Of a DNA stretch of 64,000 nucleotides, positions 63,801 through 64,000 are shown in pieces. The notes beneath the pieces are model-generated. The model saw only the letters and a program-made list of their open reading frames with translations, was not told the DNA's origin and did no database searches. This DNA is from an uncultured Spirochaetia bacterium (lineage in GTDB: Bacteria > Spirochaetota > Spirochaetia > Sphaerochaetales > Sphaerochaetaceae), in NCBI GenBank assembly GCA_905236385.1, contig CAJOOY010000006.1:1-64000 (forward strand). The letters are read 5' to 3'. The position numbers were made by a program, and so were the translations under genes. Within the stretch, counting starts at the first letter, position 1. Each line of letters begins with the position of its first letter.

Positions 63801-63830
63801 AATATAGCCTGAATCTGACAATAGTGTCAA
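63801..63830 (-). promoter_or_regulatory. Promoter of the rimP-nusA-infB operon
   Basis: Minus strand TTGACA (63830-63825), 18-nt spacer, TATATT (63806-63801). Predicted start about 63794, upstream of the terminator hairpin. It begins just after the stop of the comF-like gene. Confidence 0.7.
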
Positions 63831-63834
63831 CAAG

Positions 63835-64000
63835 TCACAACTCAGCAAATACTGTCAGCGCCATAATTTTCCTGTACCCAGCTTCTTCCAAAACAGTAGA
63901 GCAGGATTTAAGGGTCATGCCTGTGGTACAAATATCATCCAAAATGATTATCCTCTGTCCACAATCAACACTCTTCTCCTTGACAGCAAACCTAGACTCA
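63835..64000 (-). CDS. ComF-like phosphoribosyltransferase, 3' end only
   Basis: 55 codons visible from the window edge to TGA (63837-63835). The PRPP-binding motif IIILDDICTTGMTLKSC with the DDICTTG core, followed by AGYRKIMALTVFAEL, matches the C-terminus of ComF-family proteins (type I phosphoribosyltransferase fold), associated with DNA uptake in competent bacteria; others in this fold act on purines or pyrimidines. The start is beyond the window. Confidence 0.65.
   Translation of the reverse strand, partial: ESRFAVKEKSVDCGQRIIILDDICTTGMTLKSCSTVLEEAGYRKIMALTVFAEL

Noticed and set aside
1-64000. CRISPR arrays, insertion sequences, prophage or conjugative genes, toxin-antitoxin pairs
   Set aside because: I looked for spaced repeats, transposase or integrase motifs and small paired ORFs and saw none; the gene content is housekeeping throughout.

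Overview
The window is about 64 kb of compact, AT-rich bacterial chromosome (about 40% GC by eye) and looks like a spirochaete (Spirochaetota, Treponema/Sphaerochaeta side). The grounds are a long GreA with a helical-repeat N-terminus, a eukaryote-like type 2 IleRS, a zinc-ribbon/coiled-coil protein next to dnaG and rpoD, a zinc-less LolCDE set with many small lipoproteins, and the block rimP-nusA-infB-rbfA-truB-ribF-rpsO-pnp-dut-(LptF/G)x2-tgt, which matches the treponemal order as I remember it. It is core genome: I see no insertion sequence, prophage, integrase, CRISPR array or toxin-antitoxin pair.

Layout. 1-942 is the 3' part of a CCA-adding enzyme. 1042-5953 is an ileS-lipoprotein-trpS operon with overlapping stops and starts. 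5954-9321 (minus) is aroB-cysteine desulfurase-thiI, a sulfur-relay pair for 4-thiouridine with a shikimate enzyme in front. 9382-13443 (minus) is hisS-DEAH helicase-small membrane protein. 13513-15499 holds pcnB and a convergent P-loop/Asp23-like fusion. 15563-25000 is a long plus-strand run: GH57-like protein, prfB (with its programmed frameshift), PEGA protein, ftsY, a secreted protein, lolC-D-E and rnz. 25.2-26.6 kb holds a DivIC-like protein, tsaC and small membrane proteins. 26.6-29.6 kb holds a DUF1015 protein and a uracil permease preceded by a short leader ORF and a terminator. 29.68-29.87 kb holds two tRNA genes (Tyr, Thr; minus).

30.2-38.8 kb is YkgJ-like-dnaG-rpoD-zinc ribbon protein-RNase P RNA-TPR lipoprotein-radical SAM fusion. 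38.8-47.7 kb (minus) is rpe-dtd-recA-scpA-scpB-rluB-cmk-rpsA-TPR protein-lipoprotein, then mazG from its own promoter. 47.9-50.6 kb is the giant greA. 50.6-63.7 kb (minus) is the large rimP-to-NUDIX operon covering transcription elongation, translation initiation, ribosome maturation, RNA decay, dUTP hydrolysis, LPS-type export and queuosine modification. The last 166 bases are the 3' end of a comF-like gene.

The most interesting signals are regulatory rather than new gene families. A 24-codon leader ORF with a perfect Shine-Dalgarno runs into an intrinsic terminator just before the uracil permease, an arrangement like UTP-sensitive pyrBI attenuation. A terminator hairpin lies between the promoter and the first gene of the rimP-nusA-infB operon. 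Several genes (mazG, rpe, cca, the P-loop gene) have a good -10 box only 6-7 nt before ATG and no Shine-Dalgarno, suggesting leaderless mRNAs. Protein-level oddities include a GH57-like protein without its nucleophile, NusA with a C-terminal zinc ribbon, and RibF reduced to the FAD synthetase half.
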